Counted from the first letter of the stretch, positions 1 to 8,639 are shown. The stretch: DNA of 64,000 bases from Methanomassiliicoccales archaeon LGM-RCC1 (GCA_030168575.1 CP115555.1:806001-870000), one strand, 5' to 3'. Notes: a model not told the origin generated them from the letters alone. Program-made: numbers and translations.

Positions 1-73
1 ACCCGTTGCGCTTCTTGTGCCAGACCATCAGGAACCTATCTCCGGAGAATGCTATTGCGTAGGCGGTGCGCAT
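1..73 (-). CDS. Nudix hydrolase-like protein, N-terminal fragment (cut by window edge)
   Basis: Only the first 24 codons are inside the window. They read MRTAYAIAFSGDRFLMVWHK and then KRNG, a pattern typical of the first strand of small archaeal Nudix hydrolases (a hydrophobic strand, then a short loop entering the WEMPGG segment). The Nudix box itself would lie beyond position 1, so the family is an inference from the N-terminus alone. The ATG sits one base after the stop codon of the fibrillarin gene, so the two are probably co-transcribed. It could be any other small alpha/beta protein. Confidence 0.5.
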   Translation of the reverse strand, partial: MRTAYAIAFSGDRFLMVWHKKRNG

Positions 74-74
74 A

Positions 75-734
75 TCATTCCCTTCCGATGACTATAATGG
101 CATGCGCCTTCTCGTACGGGTCCAAAGGCTCATCGTCGATGACCTTGTAACCTCTGTCGCGGATAACTTTCTCCGCATCCCTGAATATCGATTCCGGCGA
201 CGCGGTCACATCCTCGGAGCGCGCCTTCACGGCCACCATCCCGTACTCTGCGCTGAAGGCGTCCATGTTGTCGCATAGAATCTTCGCCTGCATCTTCTGG
301 GCCACGTCCTGGTAGACCACGTCCACGCTGTCGGCGAACATGGAGTATTCACTGGGCACTGTGGCATCCCCGAGTATGGGCATCATGTTGGGGCGGGTCT
401 CGCAAGTTCCGACCAGGTCCCTGAACATCCTCTGGGCGAACTCCACGCAGTAGACCTTCCCGTCAGCGCAGATATCTGCGACATGCGACGGAGTGGTGCC
501 GCTGGAAGCTCCCAGATAAAGGACCTTGGAGTCCTTCCTGAACGGGAACTGCTTCCCTCCCACGGTGAGATAGGCAGCGAGCTTGCTCCTCCTAGGATCC
601 CATTCGCGGTACTCGGTACCGGAGATGGTGAACAGCCTCTCTCCGTAGATCCTCCTGCCAGGGCAGAGGGATTCCGTGTAAAGCCTTCCCCTGTCGAGGA
701 AAACCCTGTCCGAAGTGAAGTTCAGTGGCTCCAT
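75..734 (-). CDS. flpA: Fibrillarin-like rRNA/tRNA 2'-O-methyltransferase
   Basis: This is the catalytic subunit of the archaeal C/D box sRNP, which methylates ribose 2'-OH groups of rRNA and tRNA from S-adenosylmethionine under guide-RNA control. The 219-residue protein has the usual size and shows the SAM-binding segment VLYLGASSGTTPSHVADI, followed by the acidic strand ending the second motif and the conserved DVVYQDVAQ segment. An in-frame ATG lies at 746, but the symmetric TATA box at 756-764 would place transcription initiation near 734, so the 734 ATG (MEPLNFTSDRVF) is preferred as a leaderless start. Its usual partner Nop5 is not in the window. The Nudix-like gene follows directly. 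Confidence 0.93.
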   Translation of the reverse strand: MEPLNFTSDRVFLDRGRLYTESLCPGRRIYGERLFTISGTEYREWDPRRSKLAAYLTVGGKQFPFRKDSKVLYLGASSGTTPSHVADICADGKVYCVEFAQRMFRDLVGTCETRPNMMPILGDATVPSEYSMFADSVDVVYQDVAQKMQAKILCDNMDAFSAEYGMVAVKARSEDVTASPESIFRDAEKVIRDRGYKVIDDEPLDPYEKAHAIIVIGRE

Positions 735-754
735 CGTCCTGTCCATGGTATATT

Positions 755-764
755 CTTTATAAAA
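755..764. promoter_or_regulatory. Shared divergent TATA box for flpA and the NAD kinase fusion
   Basis: The near-palindromic TTTATAAA lies between divergent genes. It is about 25 bases from ATG 784 on the plus strand and about 25 bases from ATG 734 on the minus strand, the spacing expected for leaderless archaeal transcripts both ways. One symmetric TATA element could therefore serve both genes; this is inferred from spacing only. Confidence 0.55.
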
Positions 765-783
765 TCCTGTCAATCGAGTGACC

Positions 784-2391
784 ATGATCACGATTGATAC
801 CCTCTCGGCTATCTCGGACGCAGTCCTCGAGGAGATCCGCAAGATCCCGGACTCCAACTGCAAGGGCGACGAGATATGCATAGGAGCGGACGGCACCCCC
901 ACCTCCAGGATAGACAAGGTGGCAGAGAACGCCGTCCTGATGTACCTTGAGAGGAACGGTGTGCCGCTGAACGTCCTGAGCGAGGAGATAGGCTTCGTCG
1001 ACAGGGGAGGGGAGGAGACCCTCGTGCTGGATCCGATAGACGGATCCAACAATGCGATCGCAGGCATACCTTACTATACCGTGTCATTGGGAGTCGGCAA
1101 GGACAACCTGTCGGGGATGAGGCTCGGATACATCCGCAACCTGGTCACCAGGGATTCCTACTGGGCCGAGAAAGGCAAGGGCGCTTTCAAGAACGGCGAG
1201 AGGATACATGTCCGCAAGCCCGATTTCAAGAACCTGTTCATCATGAACTACATCGGGAAGCACGCACATCCAGATGCGTTCCTGATGTCCAAGAAGGCAT
1301 CGTCCAGCCGTTGGATGGGATGCTCGTCTCTAGAGATCGTGGAGGTCGCGGAGGGACAGGCGGATGCGTTCTGCATGTACTCGGCTAATTACGTCCACTG
1401 CGAGAGGATTGTGGACATCGCGGCCGCTGTGCTGATCCTTAGGGAGGCCGGCGGCGAGATCTACGACATGGAAGGAAACGTCCTCGAGATGAAGTACGAT
1501 CTCGAGCACAGGAGCAACACCGTTGCTGTAGGCGACAAGACCGTGTTCGATTACCTGGTAAGGGGAAAGGACCCTGTCAGGGGCCACAGGTATGGAATCT
1601 ATGCAAACACCTCACTCTCCAAGGCTGTTGAGTACACGCAGCAGGTGATCGACGCGCTGAAAGGCCAGGAATACGTTGTTGACGATCAGATCGCCAAGAT
1701 AATGGGCATAGAAGGTACGCCGCTGAAGGACATGGATGTCGACATCGTCATAGTAGTTGGAGGAGACGGCACATTGCTGAGGGTACTCCAGCACACCGAT
1801 GCGATGGTCATCGGGATCAACGGCGGCAGCGTCGGATTCCTTGCGGAGATCGACCGCGATCACATCAAGGACGGCATAGACCGTCTCATCAGAGGAGACT
1901 ACACCATAGAGTCCCGTTTCAAGCTCAGCTCTTGGTACAACGGAGAGTACCTGAAGGACTCTGTCAACGAGGCATTGATACACACCTCGTCCGTGGCCAA
2001 GATCCGTCATTACAAGATCTACGTCGACGACGTCCTCGCCTGCGAGATGAGGTCCGACGGAGTGATAATCTCAACCCCTACCGGATCGACCTGCTACGCG
2101 ATGAGTCTCGGTGCGCCTTACATGGACCCCCATGTCGATGCGCTGATGGTCGTGCCCATGGCGGCATACAAGTCAACCTCCAGAGCGTTCGTGGTGCCTG
2201 CATCCAGCAAGATAACGGTGGAGTCTGTCCTGGACAAGGATTGCGTCATCGTACTGGACGGTCAGGAGGAGATCCCGATGGAAGGCCGCACAAAGGTGGA
2301 CTTCATGCTCTCGGACAAGAAGGCGAGGTTCATCAGGTTCGATATGGACTTCTTCTCCCGCGTCCGCGAGAAACTGGTGAATGCGCTATGA
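784..2391 (+). CDS. Bifunctional inositol-phosphatase-family phosphatase / NAD kinase fusion
   Basis: Two enzymes are joined in 535 residues. The N-terminal half (about 1-255) is an IMPase/FBPase-family phosphatase with the metal-binding motif DPIDGS near residues 83-88 and an upstream SEE segment. The C-terminal half (about 265-535) is an NAD kinase with GGDGTLLR near residue 325, NGGSVGFLAEID, and STPTGSTCYAMSLGAPYMDP. The same fusion is known from Methanocaldococcus jannaschii (MJ0917), where it phosphorylates NAD and dephosphorylates NADP. ATG 784 is favoured over GTG 778 by TATA spacing. Its last bases overlap the next ATG (ATGA), implying translational coupling to the JAMM gene. Confidence 0.92.
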   Translation: MITIDTLSAISDAVLEEIRKIPDSNCKGDEICIGADGTPTSRIDKVAENAVLMYLERNGVPLNVLSEEIGFVDRGGEETLVLDPIDGSNNAIAGIPYYTVSLGVGKDNLSGMRLGYIRNLVTRDSYWAEKGKGAFKNGERIHVRKPDFKNLFIMNYIGKHAHPDAFLMSKKASSSRWMGCSSLEIVEVAEGQADAFCMYSANYVHCERIVDIAAAVLILREAGGEIYDMEGNVLEMKYDLEHRSNTVAVGDKTVFDYLVRGKDPVRGHRYGIYANTSLSKAVEYTQQVIDALKGQEYVVDDQIAKIMGIEGTPLKDMDVDIVIVVGGDGTLLRVLQHTDAMVIGINGGSVGFLAEIDRDHIKDGIDRLIRGDYTIESRFKLSSWYNGEYLKDSVNEALIHTSSVAKIRHYKIYVDDVLACEMRSDGVIISTPTGSTCYAMSLGAPYMDPHVDALMVVPMAAYKSTSRAFVVPASSKITVESVLDKDCVIVLDGQEEIPMEGRTKVDFMLSDKKARFIRFDMDFFSRVREKLVNAL

Positions 2392-2762
2392 ACAAGATCA
2401 AGGGAGTCAGCATCCATTTCATCGATGGTTTCAATGAGGCCGCCAAATCGGCCTATCCCGATGAGTTCCTGTGCATGCACAGGGAGATTGACGGGGTCAT
2501 CTCAGAGATGGTCATGCTTCCCGGGACGGTGTTCGGAGATGAGCACAGCTTCCTCAACCAGTGGATGGAGCCAATAGATTACTCCATAGCCGGATCAGCG
2601 CATTCGCACCCGGGATATTCCAACGAGCCCTCTGATGCCGACAAGGACTTCTTCAGCAACACTGGCGGTGTCCATTTCATAACCTGCCAGCCTTACGACC
2701 GCAACAGCTGGGTGGCATACGATTCCCGCGGAGAGCCTGTGGATCTGGAGATTATTTACTGA
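2388..2762 (+). CDS. JAMM/MPN-domain metalloprotease-like protein
   Basis: A stand-alone JAB1/MPN domain of 124 residues. The zinc signature H-x-H-x7-S-x2-D is complete: H72, H74, S82 and D85 in HSHPGYSNEPSDAD. A candidate catalytic glutamate is E26 in the N-terminal strand. Archaeal JAMM proteins of this size cleave isopeptide or thiocarboxylate-linked ubiquitin-like SAMP conjugates, or release sulfur from sulfur carriers; the substrate here cannot be told. The start overlaps the NAD kinase stop as ATGA, so the two are co-translated. It is convergent with the next gene, with a 7-base overlap of the ends. Confidence 0.82.
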   Translation: MNKIKGVSIHFIDGFNEAAKSAYPDEFLCMHREIDGVISEMVMLPGTVFGDEHSFLNQWMEPIDYSIAGSAHSHPGYSNEPSDADKDFFSNTGGVHFITCQPYDRNSWVAYDSRGEPVDLEIIY

Positions 2763-4117
2763 CCCGCTTCGCACTTCTCCATGAGGCCGTCTATGACCTC
2801 CAGGAGGCTGATCAGGTAAAGCTTGTCGTTGGACTCAGCGAAGATGTTGACGACATCCTCCTGGTCCTTGTCGAACGCCACGAAGAATCCTCCGCTGGCC
2901 ATGTCGACCCTCCAGCACTTGTCCTCGTAGACAGCCATCGGGTTGATGTCGGGCAGGTTGGCGTCCATCATACGGGCGAAGTCCGCCTGGCTGCAGGAGA
3001 ATCTGAAGGTCTTCTTCTCGGAGAAGTACGTCGGGAGCTTGGAAAGCACCTCGCTCATGTTGTTGGAGCTTGAGAACTGCGACAGGAGAACGGATCCCAT
3101 GATCGCATCAGGGGACCACGAAATGCCCTTGAAGACGAATCCGCCCTGGTAGTACGTCAGGTCCGCATCCTTCTCGACCAGCATTCTGTGGATGGGTCCG
3201 ACCGAAGGGTTGGCGACGACGAACTCCATCTGTTCTGGATCGGGGTCAGGGAAGGGAGAATCGACCTCCACGGTCACCTTCCCTCTGAATACATCCTCGA
3301 TCAGCCAAGTGACGTCCATAGGGACGACGACCTTCTTCGGCTTCAGGTAGAGGATGAAAAGGCATAGGAGCTGCTCGTCGGTGATCGGTTCGCCGGTCTC
3401 ATCGAACACCCTCATCATCGTTCCCACACGGTTCATTGATATGCCGGTGGATCCGGGGCTGGCGAGGACCAGCGCCTTCATGTGACGGGTGTCGGCCTCT
3501 TTGGTGGAAAGGGGGTTGGAGATGAACTCACTGTCCTTCTGGGCGTTGATCGATATGATGTCGGTGCCGATCTTGTTGAGGATCTGCGGAGCCGAATCGG
3601 TCCCCAGTCCGCAGTTGCAGTCCAGGACGAGCGACCCTCCGGTGGCAGATCTGGAGAGCGCCATCAGTCTCATGTTGTAATCGTTGATGGCGTTGTAGTA
3701 TCTCTTGACCGTTCCCAGTTCCTTGAACGGAGGGCGTTTCCTGCCGACCTCGAAAATACGGTCCAGGCGTCTAACCTGGTCCATGCTGAAGAAGCTGCCG
3801 TCCTTCTCGATGAGAAGGTATCCGCTCATCAGGTCCTGCTGGCGGAACTCGGTGACGTAGACGCAGCAGTCTCCCAAGGATGCTGCCAGTCCTGCCACGG
3901 GCTCTGACACTTCACCTATGTCGATGACATCGGTGCCGCTCGAGACGAGTCCTGAGACCAATGCGTTCTTCATCATGGGGCTGCTCTGCATCAGGTCCCT
4001 TCCCACGACGACCTTGTCATAGTAGATGGCCAGGGCCTGACCGAGAATTATGCCCATCTCGGGAGTGACATCCTCCGAGGGTGATGACCTCAGAAGAAGC
4101 TTTTCCGAATGCTCCAT
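2756..4117 (-). CDS. Phosphohexomutase-family protein lacking catalytic residues (pseudoenzyme)
   Basis: The 453-residue protein has the length and domain order of phosphoglucomutase/phosphomannomutase. The N-terminal segment GRDLMQSSPMMKNALVSGL and then SSGTDVIDIGEVSEP matches the family entrance to the active site. The phosphoserine loop normally reading TASHNP is replaced by VTEFRQQDLMSGYLL, the metal loop DGDADR is replaced by SMNRVGTMMRVFDETGEPI, and the sugar-binding GEESGH segment becomes YQGGFVFKG. Mutase chemistry therefore looks impossible. A regulatory or sugar-phosphate-binding role is possible but unproved. Gene integrity is good: no stops or frameshifts, so it is maintained rather than decaying. 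Confidence 0.72.
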   Translation of the reverse strand: MEHSEKLLLRSSPSEDVTPEMGIILGQALAIYYDKVVVGRDLMQSSPMMKNALVSGLVSSGTDVIDIGEVSEPVAGLAASLGDCCVYVTEFRQQDLMSGYLLIEKDGSFFSMDQVRRLDRIFEVGRKRPPFKELGTVKRYYNAINDYNMRLMALSRSATGGSLVLDCNCGLGTDSAPQILNKIGTDIISINAQKDSEFISNPLSTKEADTRHMKALVLASPGSTGISMNRVGTMMRVFDETGEPITDEQLLCLFILYLKPKKVVVPMDVTWLIEDVFRGKVTVEVDSPFPDPDPEQMEFVVANPSVGPIHRMLVEKDADLTYYQGGFVFKGISWSPDAIMGSVLLSQFSSSNNMSEVLSKLPTYFSEKKTFRFSCSQADFARMMDANLPDINPMAVYEDKCWRVDMASGGFFVAFDKDQEDVVNIFAESNDKLYLISLLEVIDGLMEKCEAGQ

Positions 4118-4160
4118 ATTCCCTCGTTAGTGACGACAGGTAGAAAAAAGGTTTTCGGTC

Positions 4161-4577
4161 TCATTCTATCTCCCATTCATTCAATTTTCCCAGGGACCAG
4201 TTGTTATAGTACGCTCTAGCGGGCTTCTGCAGAAGGAGGACGATCGCGAGTCCAGATAGGACAATCTGTAGCCATATGTCGAATGCGAAGCTGCCCTGCA
4301 TGAGCATATCGGTCAACGTCAGAGCCAGGATGAGGAAGAGTGATAGGACGCAGAGCTTGTATGATATGCCCGATCCGATGAACAGGGTGACTGCCAACAG
4401 TACCTCCCAAATCGTCATTCCGATGTAGAAAGCGAGCAACATCTCGTAGGTGACCCTGGTAGGTTTGAACAGTTCGGGATAGAGGTAGCAAGAAATGGCG
4501 GTAAAAGCCATGTTAACGCCCATTACCAGTATCATGCCTATAGCATAGTTGGCGATGTAAGGGCGCTCCTCTTTCAT
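4161..4577 (-). CDS. Small four-helix membrane protein, unknown function
   Basis: The 138-residue product shows about four hydrophobic helices (near residues 8-32, 42-66, 72-92 and 98-118) and a short charged C-terminus, with no signal cleavage site or catalytic motif that can be recognised. It lies between the phosphohexomutase-like gene (same strand, 43 bases away) and a divergent ABC exporter. Its family was not recognised. The intergenic region to 4650 carries AT-rich segments that could hold promoters for both directions. Confidence 0.65.
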   Translation of the reverse strand: MKEERPYIANYAIGMILVMGVNMAFTAISCYLYPELFKPTRVTYEMLLAFYIGMTIWEVLLAVTLFIGSGISYKLCVLSLFLILALTLTDMLMQGSFAFDIWLQIVLSGLAIVLLLQKPARAYYNNWSLGKLNEWEIE

Positions 4578-4649
4578 GGATTCCCCATAATCGTTCCGAT
4601 ATTTGGCGGTGACGATATCGTTATTATGGCGATAAAGGATTGAGGCCCG

Positions 4650-6362
4650 ATGAGGAGACCTGAGGACTGGACGCTCGTGAGGCTCTTGAAGCCGTTCGTT
4701 CCCGCTGTAATCATTATAGCGGTCATTCAGGTCATAGGGGTCTTCTCACAGGTTATGGCCATCACCCTGTTGAAGCCGATGCTCAATCAAGGGGTCTACG
4801 ACCAGGATATGGGGAGCATACTCCACTACGGAATAATCCTGATAGTGCTGACGATAATATCGGCCATAGTCCTGATAACGACATCATACATGGCATCCAA
4901 GGTGTCCATGGCGGTCTCCGAGTTCCTTAGGAAGAACATAATGGAGGCCGCGGTGAGGACGGAGAACCTGGAGGCGCTGGGAAGCACCACCAACACCATG
5001 ACCTGTCTCATCAACGATGTAAATTTCGTACATAGATACGTCTTCGAGACACTGAGGACGTACTTGCCGATGCCGTTCCTGATGGCCGTCCTTTTTTGGT
5101 ATACATACAACATCAATCCTCAGATAGCACTCATCCTGATCTCCACGCTGGTCGTGGTCATACTGCTCACATATCTGGCCACGGCGCGTATAAACAAGCT
5201 GTACAGCACACAGATGGAGAAGATGGACAGGGTGAACCTCCTCCTCAGGGAGAAAATGACCGGAGCCCGTACGATCCGTACATACAACGCTTACGATTAC
5301 GAGAACAAGAAGTTCAGCGAGGCCAGTACGGAATTCGGGGCGATGAACTGGAAGGTCACCCTGAACAGCTACTTCATACCGAACATATCGACCGCCTTCA
5401 TGTGGGCGTTCATAACATTCATGTTCCTGGCGGCAGCATTGGACAGTTCTGAGACGATCGTCCCCGAGGACATCATTGTGTTCATGCAGTACGCGACCTA
5501 CATCGTATCGACCCTGGTCATAATCCCTTACCTCTGCATAGAATCCCCCAGGAGCCGTACGTGCTTCGACCGTATCAACAACATCATCCGTTCTGCCGTC
5601 GAGGAGGCGAAGGAGCCTGCGTCCCCGGTTATCACGGAGAAGCAGCTGGTGGTCAGAGACCTGAATCTCATCGACAACCTGGGAAGGAAGAGTCTGGACA
5701 ATGTCAACATGGAGATCAGAAGGGGATCGACGGTCACCATACTGGGAACCACCACCAGCGGGGTCTATTTCCTGTCGAGGATAATCTGGGGCTTCGGGAA
5801 GCCGGATTCCGGGAGCGTAACCATCGACGGGATGGACAAGACAAAGGTGGATCCTGCTGTCCTCCGTGAAAGGATGGCGTTTTCAGGCAACAACATGAAC
5901 ATCTTCAGGGGGACGCTGAGGTACAACCTGGATCCCCGCGGCAGGAAGACCGACGAGGAGATAATGGACGTGTGCGACCGTGTCGGACTGACCAGGATGA
6001 TGTCCGGTGATCTGGACACCGTGATCGATGATGAAACCATGTCCGGGGGACAGAGGCTTTTGGTCATCATGGCCCGCGGTCTCCTGAAGGACGCGGACAT
6101 AAACGTCTTCGACGACTGCTTCTTCTCGCTGGATCCCGAGACCAAAAATCTCGCTTTGAATGCCGTTCGGGAGATCTGCAGGGGTAGGACCGTGATATTC
6201 GTCATGCACGACACCTCCACTTGCGAGATTTCCGATGACATCATACTTATGAACAACGGCCGCGTGGAGGCCGAAGGCAGCCATCAGGCTTTGATGGACA
6301 CATCCGAGCTTTATAGGAGTATGTACGTCCACGCCAAGGGAGGGCAGGGAACATGGGCCTGA
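4650..6362 (+). CDS. ABC exporter half-transporter A, degenerate Walker A
   Basis: A type IV ABC exporter half: six-helix transmembrane domain (about 1-300) followed by a nucleotide-binding domain (about 335-570). The Walker A position reads GTTTSGVYFLSR, so the P-loop Gly-Lys-Ser/Thr is lost. The signature MSGGQRLLVIMARGLL is intact. Walker B reads NVFDDCFFSLD, with Asp in place of the catalytic Glu. It would therefore donate only its signature motif to the functional ATP site built by its partner. It overlaps the next gene by 10 bases, so they form one operon and one heterodimer. The substrate cannot be deduced. Confidence 0.85.
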   Translation: MRRPEDWTLVRLLKPFVPAVIIIAVIQVIGVFSQVMAITLLKPMLNQGVYDQDMGSILHYGIILIVLTIISAIVLITTSYMASKVSMAVSEFLRKNIMEAAVRTENLEALGSTTNTMTCLINDVNFVHRYVFETLRTYLPMPFLMAVLFWYTYNINPQIALILISTLVVVILLTYLATARINKLYSTQMEKMDRVNLLLREKMTGARTIRTYNAYDYENKKFSEASTEFGAMNWKVTLNSYFIPNISTAFMWAFITFMFLAAALDSSETIVPEDIIVFMQYATYIVSTLVIIPYLCIESPRSRTCFDRINNIIRSAVEEAKEPASPVITEKQLVVRDLNLIDNLGRKSLDNVNMEIRRGSTVTILGTTTSGVYFLSRIIWGFGKPDSGSVTIDGMDKTKVDPAVLRERMAFSGNNMNIFRGTLRYNLDPRGRKTDEEIMDVCDRVGLTRMMSGDLDTVIDDETMSGGQRLLVIMARGLLKDADINVFDDCFFSLDPETKNLALNAVREICRGRTVIFVMHDTSTCEISDDIILMNNGRVEAEGSHQALMDTSELYRSMYVHAKGGQGTWA

Positions 6363-8038
6363 TAAGGAATGGCATCGACACCCTTCTGCGCCTGGAGGAG
6401 TTCATCGGCTCCGAGAGGAGAACCATGCGCTTCTGCGCCATTTTGTCCCTGGTGGCAACCGTCATCCTGTACACAATCCCGTACATCTGCGGTTGGATGA
6501 TGGATGGGTTCATGGCCAAGCTGAAGGAGGGGAGCTTCATCAACTTAGCCGACGTTCTGGACATGTGCACAATCATAATCCTGATGATCACCCTTTGGTA
6601 TGTGTCCACCGCCCATGCGACCAGCAAGATGTCTAAGTTGTCTCTCTTGTTCTCAAGGAACCTGAGGGACAGGATCAATGACAAGCTCATGAGGATGCCC
6701 ATATCCTACATCGACAAGCTCCCACCCGGGGACCTGTCGTCGCGTTTCACCTCGGACATGCCCAAGGTGTCCAAGCTCATATCCGCGGACTATACGGGGT
6801 TCATAGTCCATATCACCATGATCCTGGCCATAGCGGTCATGATGCTGATCACGTCCCCGGTCCTGGCGGCCTTCTATCTGCTGCTGACGCCGGTGGTGTT
6901 CTTCGCATCCAAACGTCTGACCAAGCATTCGATGGAGGATTACGAGGAACAGAGGAGGAGGGTCGCGGAGATCAACTCCAAGATGAGCGACATCATCGCC
7001 GCACACCGCACCATCAAGGTGGAGAACATGCAGGAGCAGGTCCTCAAGGAGTTCGAGGAGTCCAACAAAGGGTTCTCCAAGGCATTTGTGTCGTCGAACA
7101 TACGCTCGAGTTACATCTCCCCTATCGTCAGCGTGATGGTCAATTCAGGTTACCTCACGACCGTGATCATCGGTGCGGTGCTCCTGTACTACGGTGAGCT
7201 CGACATAGGTATGTTCCTGACGTTTATGATCTACGTCAGGGTAGTGAACACCCCCTTGTTGATGACCGTGACCATCTACGACAGTGTGAAGGACGAGATG
7301 ATCTCGGTCCGGAGGATCATCGAGATATTGGACGCACCGGAGGAGCCCAAACCCGATCCCGGGAGTGGATACGGGATCAGGAAAGGGGAGGTGGAATTCG
7401 ACGATGTCTGCTTCTCATACGTGGAGGGCAAGCCCATTTTGAGGAACCTGTCTTTCAAGGTGCAGCCCGGCAAGTTCACCGTCATAGCGGGACCTACCGC
7501 TTCGGGCAAATCTACCACTGCGAACCTTCTCATGGGCCTTTACAAACCCGATTCAGGCCATGTCAGGATAGACGGCGTAGATATCGAGAGGATACGCGGA
7601 GAGACCACAGGCAGGGACATCTGCTACGTCATGCAGTATCCTTGGGTGATAGAAGGTTCGATCAGGGAGAACATAATCTACAACCGCCCGGACCTGACCG
7701 AGGAGGAGATGGTCAGGGTAGCCGAGAGGACGGGGCTCAACATCTATGTCGGTACGCTTCCCAACGGATACGATACGATGGTCGGAGAGGATATGCATCG
7801 TATTCCTCTGGCACAGCGCAGGATGCTGTCTATGTCGCGTGCGCTTATCAGCGATCCCAAGGTGCTCGTCCTCGACGAGACCGTCGCGGGTTTGGACCCG
7901 ATCACCGGTCAGGCGATCATCGATCAGCTCCAGGAATTGAAGAAGGATCGCACCATCATAATGATCAGTCACAACCAAGCCGTGATCAATCAGGCGGACG
8001 AAGTAATCTATCTTTCTAACGGTAGAGTGTTAGCGTAA
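6353..8038 (+). CDS. ABC exporter half-transporter B, intact Walker A and degenerate signature
   Basis: The partner subunit of 561 residues: transmembrane domain about 1-315, nucleotide-binding domain about 340-561. Walker A is canonical (AGPTASGKSTTANLL, near residue 380), Walker B is canonical with the catalytic Glu (VLVLDETVAGLD), and the switch histidine is present (MISHNQAV). The signature LSGGQ is replaced by IPLAQRR near residue 484. Together with half A the dimer keeps one complete ATP site (Walker A/B of B plus signature of A) and one doubly broken site. Translationally coupled to half A. Confidence 0.87.
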   Translation: MGLIRNGIDTLLRLEEFIGSERRTMRFCAILSLVATVILYTIPYICGWMMDGFMAKLKEGSFINLADVLDMCTIIILMITLWYVSTAHATSKMSKLSLLFSRNLRDRINDKLMRMPISYIDKLPPGDLSSRFTSDMPKVSKLISADYTGFIVHITMILAIAVMMLITSPVLAAFYLLLTPVVFFASKRLTKHSMEDYEEQRRRVAEINSKMSDIIAAHRTIKVENMQEQVLKEFEESNKGFSKAFVSSNIRSSYISPIVSVMVNSGYLTTVIIGAVLLYYGELDIGMFLTFMIYVRVVNTPLLMTVTIYDSVKDEMISVRRIIEILDAPEEPKPDPGSGYGIRKGEVEFDDVCFSYVEGKPILRNLSFKVQPGKFTVIAGPTASGKSTTANLLMGLYKPDSGHVRIDGVDIERIRGETTGRDICYVMQYPWVIEGSIRENIIYNRPDLTEEEMVRVAERTGLNIYVGTLPNGYDTMVGEDMHRIPLAQRRMLSMSRALISDPKVLVLDETVAGLDPITGQAIIDQLQELKKDRTIIMISHNQAVINQADEVIYLSNGRVLA

Positions 8039-8185
8039 AATTGGATGTTAACTCCAGTTAATACCTATGCAATACTGGGACAGTCGACAACCTTTCACCG
8101 ATACACTTACCTTTGTTCAGTATTCCCCATTTGGATGATTATTTGGCCATAATAGTCGAGCCAGATATCAAAAAATTAAAGAATC

Positions 8186-8193
8186 TTTAAATA
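8186..8193 (+). promoter_or_regulatory. Putative TATA box of the 70-residue protein gene
   Basis: TTTAAATA lies about 45 bases before ATG 8235, leaving a leader of about 20 bases that holds a run of five G residues at about 8217-8221. This run might act in ribosome binding. Confidence 0.4.
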
Positions 8194-8234
8194 CCGACTA
8201 ATCGGATACTTGTTCTGGGGGCATTCTATTGGTT

Positions 8235-8447
8235 ATGGAACGCATTGACCTGGAAAAAGCAAAGACAATTGCGAAGAACAAGGGATTGAAGCCCGGCAAA
8301 GTGAAGGGAACCTCTGGTATTCAGTTTACCAAGGGAAAGAACAACAGGCTTGACGTCATCGAGTGGTCGGAGTTCGAGCAGATCCTTGCAAAGAGGAAGC
8401 TCGCAATCTACGAGTCCGGCGGCTGGATGAAGATCATGAAAGCCTGA
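8235..8447 (+). CDS. Small basic protein, unknown function
   Basis: A 70-residue, lysine-rich soluble protein beginning MERIDLEKAKTIAKNKGLK and ending WMKIMKA. No cysteines or membrane segments are present. A TTG at 8229 is an alternative start, adding two residues. It has its own promoter-like TTTAAATA upstream and a hairpin directly after its stop, so it is probably a single-gene unit between the exporter operon and tRNA-Leu. Family not recognised; the charged composition would suit a nucleic-acid binder, but nothing in the sequence proves that. Confidence 0.65.
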   Translation: MERIDLEKAKTIAKNKGLKPGKVKGTSGIQFTKGKNNRLDVIEWSEFEQILAKRKLAIYESGGWMKIMKA

Positions 8448-8452
8448 TGGTT

Positions 8453-8470
8453 TTCTGAACTTCTTCAGAA
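8453..8470 (+). terminator. Hairpin after the 70-residue protein gene
   Basis: TTCTGAA CTTC TTCAGAA forms a perfect 7-bp stem with a 4-base loop, five bases after the stop codon. No long T-run follows at once, so termination is only likely. Confidence 0.4.
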
Positions 8471-8554
8471 CCTCGAAACCCTGTCCCGGGAACGGGGCGG
8501 GCCTTTCCATCTTACTTTTATACAAGGATGTATTCACAGTCATTGGCCTGACGT

Positions 8555-8639
8555 GCAAGGGTATCCGAGCCTGGCCAAAGGAGATAGGTTCAGGGCCTAT
8601 TCTCGTAGGAGTTCGAGGGTTCAAATCCCTTCCCTTGCA
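8555..8639 (+). tRNA. tRNA-Leu(CAG)
   Basis: Class II tRNA with acceptor strands GCAAGGG and CCCTTGC, an anticodon stem ATAGG/CCTAT around loop TTCAGGG (anticodon CAG, codon CTG), a long variable arm TCTCGTAGGAGTTC, and a T arm with loop TTCAAAT. The discriminator is A8639 and CCA is encoded at 8640-8642. A TATA-like TTTTATAC lies about 35 bases upstream. Its last 15 bases recur at 10395-10409, marking it as a probable integration site. Confidence 0.96.

Noticed and set aside
75-1067. 330-residue frame extending fibrillarin through the NAD kinase gene
   Set aside because: The first 110 residues are antisense to a solid gene and have no fibrillarin similarity; promoter spacing supports 734.
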